Part shown: positions 43,357-44,598 of the stretch, piece by piece
How the letters are laid out: every line of letters starts with the position of its first letter
How positions within the stretch are numbered: the stretch's first letter is position 1
NCBI GenBank assembly: GCA_024741835.1
Contig: JAENRP010000352.1
Coordinates: forward strand, 1-44,598
Direction: 5' to 3'
DNA from: Diplocarpon mali
Taxonomy: Eukaryota > Ascomycota > Leotiomycetes > Helotiales > Drepanopezizaceae
Length of the DNA: 44,598 nt
Translations under genes and position numbers: made by a program
The notes under the pieces: model-generated
What the model saw: the letters and a program-made list of their open reading frames with translations, nothing else
Told to the model about the DNA's origin: nothing
Database searches by the model: none

Positions 43357-44598
43357 TTGAACTAGCGTATTTATTAATAAATTTTTCCCGTTTTAATATC
43401 TATCTCTTTTGCTTAAAGTCAAGGGTTTGCGTAATAACTTTAACTTCTTAATCTTTAAGCTTAAAGCTATCTTCGTCTATTATATCTTTAATCAATTCGT
43501 CTACTATATCGGCTTCGTCCTTATCTACTATAGTTCTAGATTGCTAAGTATCTTTTAATATTTGGACTCTATATTAAGATTCTTAAGTTATATGCGCTGA
43601 TTTTTAGACTTTAGCTAGTTTTATTAGTATTAAAGGAGTGGCAGATTTAAAAGGACGCTAAGTATTCTAAGGGTTTTTAAATATAGAAGTAGCATTTATA
43701 TTAGTTGAAATATTATTATTAACCTATCCTAAGATAGAGATGCCTTTAACTTCTATAGCTATTTAATTAGAAGCTAAGTCCTTGAGAACTCCCTTAGGTA
43801 GGTTGCTAATTGGACTTATATATATATAAGTTGGAATTTTAGCGTTTATATTTATAATACGCTATCGTTCGACTAAATTCTTGTTCTATTTTATACTATA
43901 TATTATCGTTCGAATAGTTTATAACTATAAGCGATTCTAGTACTTTTTAATAAGGATAGCTTTTTACCTAGGATCTTTAATGCAAAGTATCTTATACTTA
44001 TTAATATATATAACCCCTGTATTAATAAAATATTAGAAAAGAGGATATTTGTTATAATACTTATATAAAGGGCAGTTGGGTTCCTTATTATTGCAGAAGT
44101 TGCAAGTTAATCTTCTTCTATTGCCGTTTCCTTAATACCCTATAGTATTAATATTAGCAGAGTGCTAATTGGGATTATTATCTCCTTCTTTAGTCAACTA
44201 TTAAGTTCTTATATTAGCTGGTTCCGAATGATAAGAGGAAGGAGTCTAGTAATAGGAACTATTAGGTTAACTTATAGTAGCCGAGTTTTGTCTATTACCA
44301 AACTAAGGAATATGCTATTTTTCTTATAAGAGATTATTAATCCTAGTTTCTAAGCTTTAGATTCGGAGTTTTGCAAATTAGGTCTTAAGTTCCTTAATTC
44401 TAAGGTTAGATCTTACTCTTAGGTTAGGCCTATAAGTGAAAGGTATAACTATTAGATTCTTCTTTACCTCCTTTATAATTTCTAAAGCCTTTAAGTATTC
44501 TTAAACCAGGCTCTTAAGGTCTTTAATATAGGAGGGAGTAGGGGCTTTTTCCTACTTTATAATATTAATAGTTCTCTTATTAAGATCTGATTTTAAAG
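43357..44598 (-). mobile_element. Ty3/gypsy element A, copy 3, partial (gag to protease region)
   Basis: Minus-strand fragment aligning base for base with about 4735-5979 of copy 1 (for example ACTAGCGTATTTAT at the left edge and the AGATCTGATTTTAAAG stretch at the right). It covers the part of element A from the gag/protease linker into gag and continues beyond the window. It has a 25-bp motif at 44414-44438. The left edge is not an LTR end but an internal breakpoint fused to copy 2 in inverted orientation. Confidence 0.85.

Larger units (their letters stand above)
1..44598. other. RIP-mutated AT-rich repeat block
   Basis: The whole window is retrotransposon relics. In the first 1,800 bases I counted only 19 CA dinucleotides by hand, while TA is everywhere. 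Stops inside element frames are mostly TAG/TAA at places where Gln or Trp is expected, and the two LTRs of element C copy 2 differ by about 15 changes that are all C/T or G/A transitions. This matches RIP, a premeiotic process of filamentous ascomycetes acting on duplicated DNA. No host gene, tRNA or rRNA was recognised. Confidence 0.88.

Overview
This window is a graveyard of fungal LTR retrotransposons. I see no host gene, no tRNA or rRNA gene and no intact transposon gene. The DNA is very AT-rich and short of CpA/TpG but rich in TpA. In element reading frames most stops are TAG or TAA where Gln or Trp codons would be expected. That is the signature of repeat-induced point mutation (RIP), which points to a filamentous ascomycete (Pezizomycotina). 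I cannot name a species.

Layout: (1) 1-7752, Ty3/gypsy element A copy 1, minus strand, running off the left edge. (2) 7753-~13170, Ty3/gypsy element D, minus strand, with a chromodomain. (3) ~13171-17466, Ty1/copia element E, plus strand, one 1389-codon frame (gag, protease, integrase) cut off before reverse transcriptase. (4) 17467-31081, Ty1/copia element C copy 1, minus strand, split by (5) 20601-28128, Ty3/gypsy element B, minus strand, with two 307-bp LTRs and a TAGTA target duplication. (6) 31082-43356, element A copy 2, plus strand, split by (7) 32109-38207, a full-length element C copy 2 with two 195-bp LTRs and an AAAAA target duplication. (8) 43357-44598, element A copy 3, minus strand, joined to copy 2 at a non-LTR breakpoint.

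The nesting gives a relative order: B landed in C1, C2 landed in A2, C1 landed next to or in E, and A2 abuts a truncated C1 LTR. Element C is the best resolved. It has TG..CA-type LTRs, a primer binding site matching the anticodon arm of initiator tRNA-Met, four stem-loop repeats in the leader, and one uninterrupted gag-pol frame of about 1,670 codons damaged only by point changes.

Three things are not explained by ordinary retrotransposon decay. A 25-bp near-palindrome (GACTC ... GAGTC) recurs at least 34 times, in both the copia element C and the gypsy element A; in C it forms an in-frame protein repeat that differs by one 48-bp unit between copies. Gypsy element B carries a RIP-damaged Cys-containing frame of at least 292 codons, antisense to its pol, next to an assembly gap. 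Residual CpA sites are mostly in GCA context, suggesting a neighbour effect on the mutation process.

Domain limits inside decayed frames are approximate. LTR, target-duplication, primer-site and repeat-unit coordinates were counted base by base.
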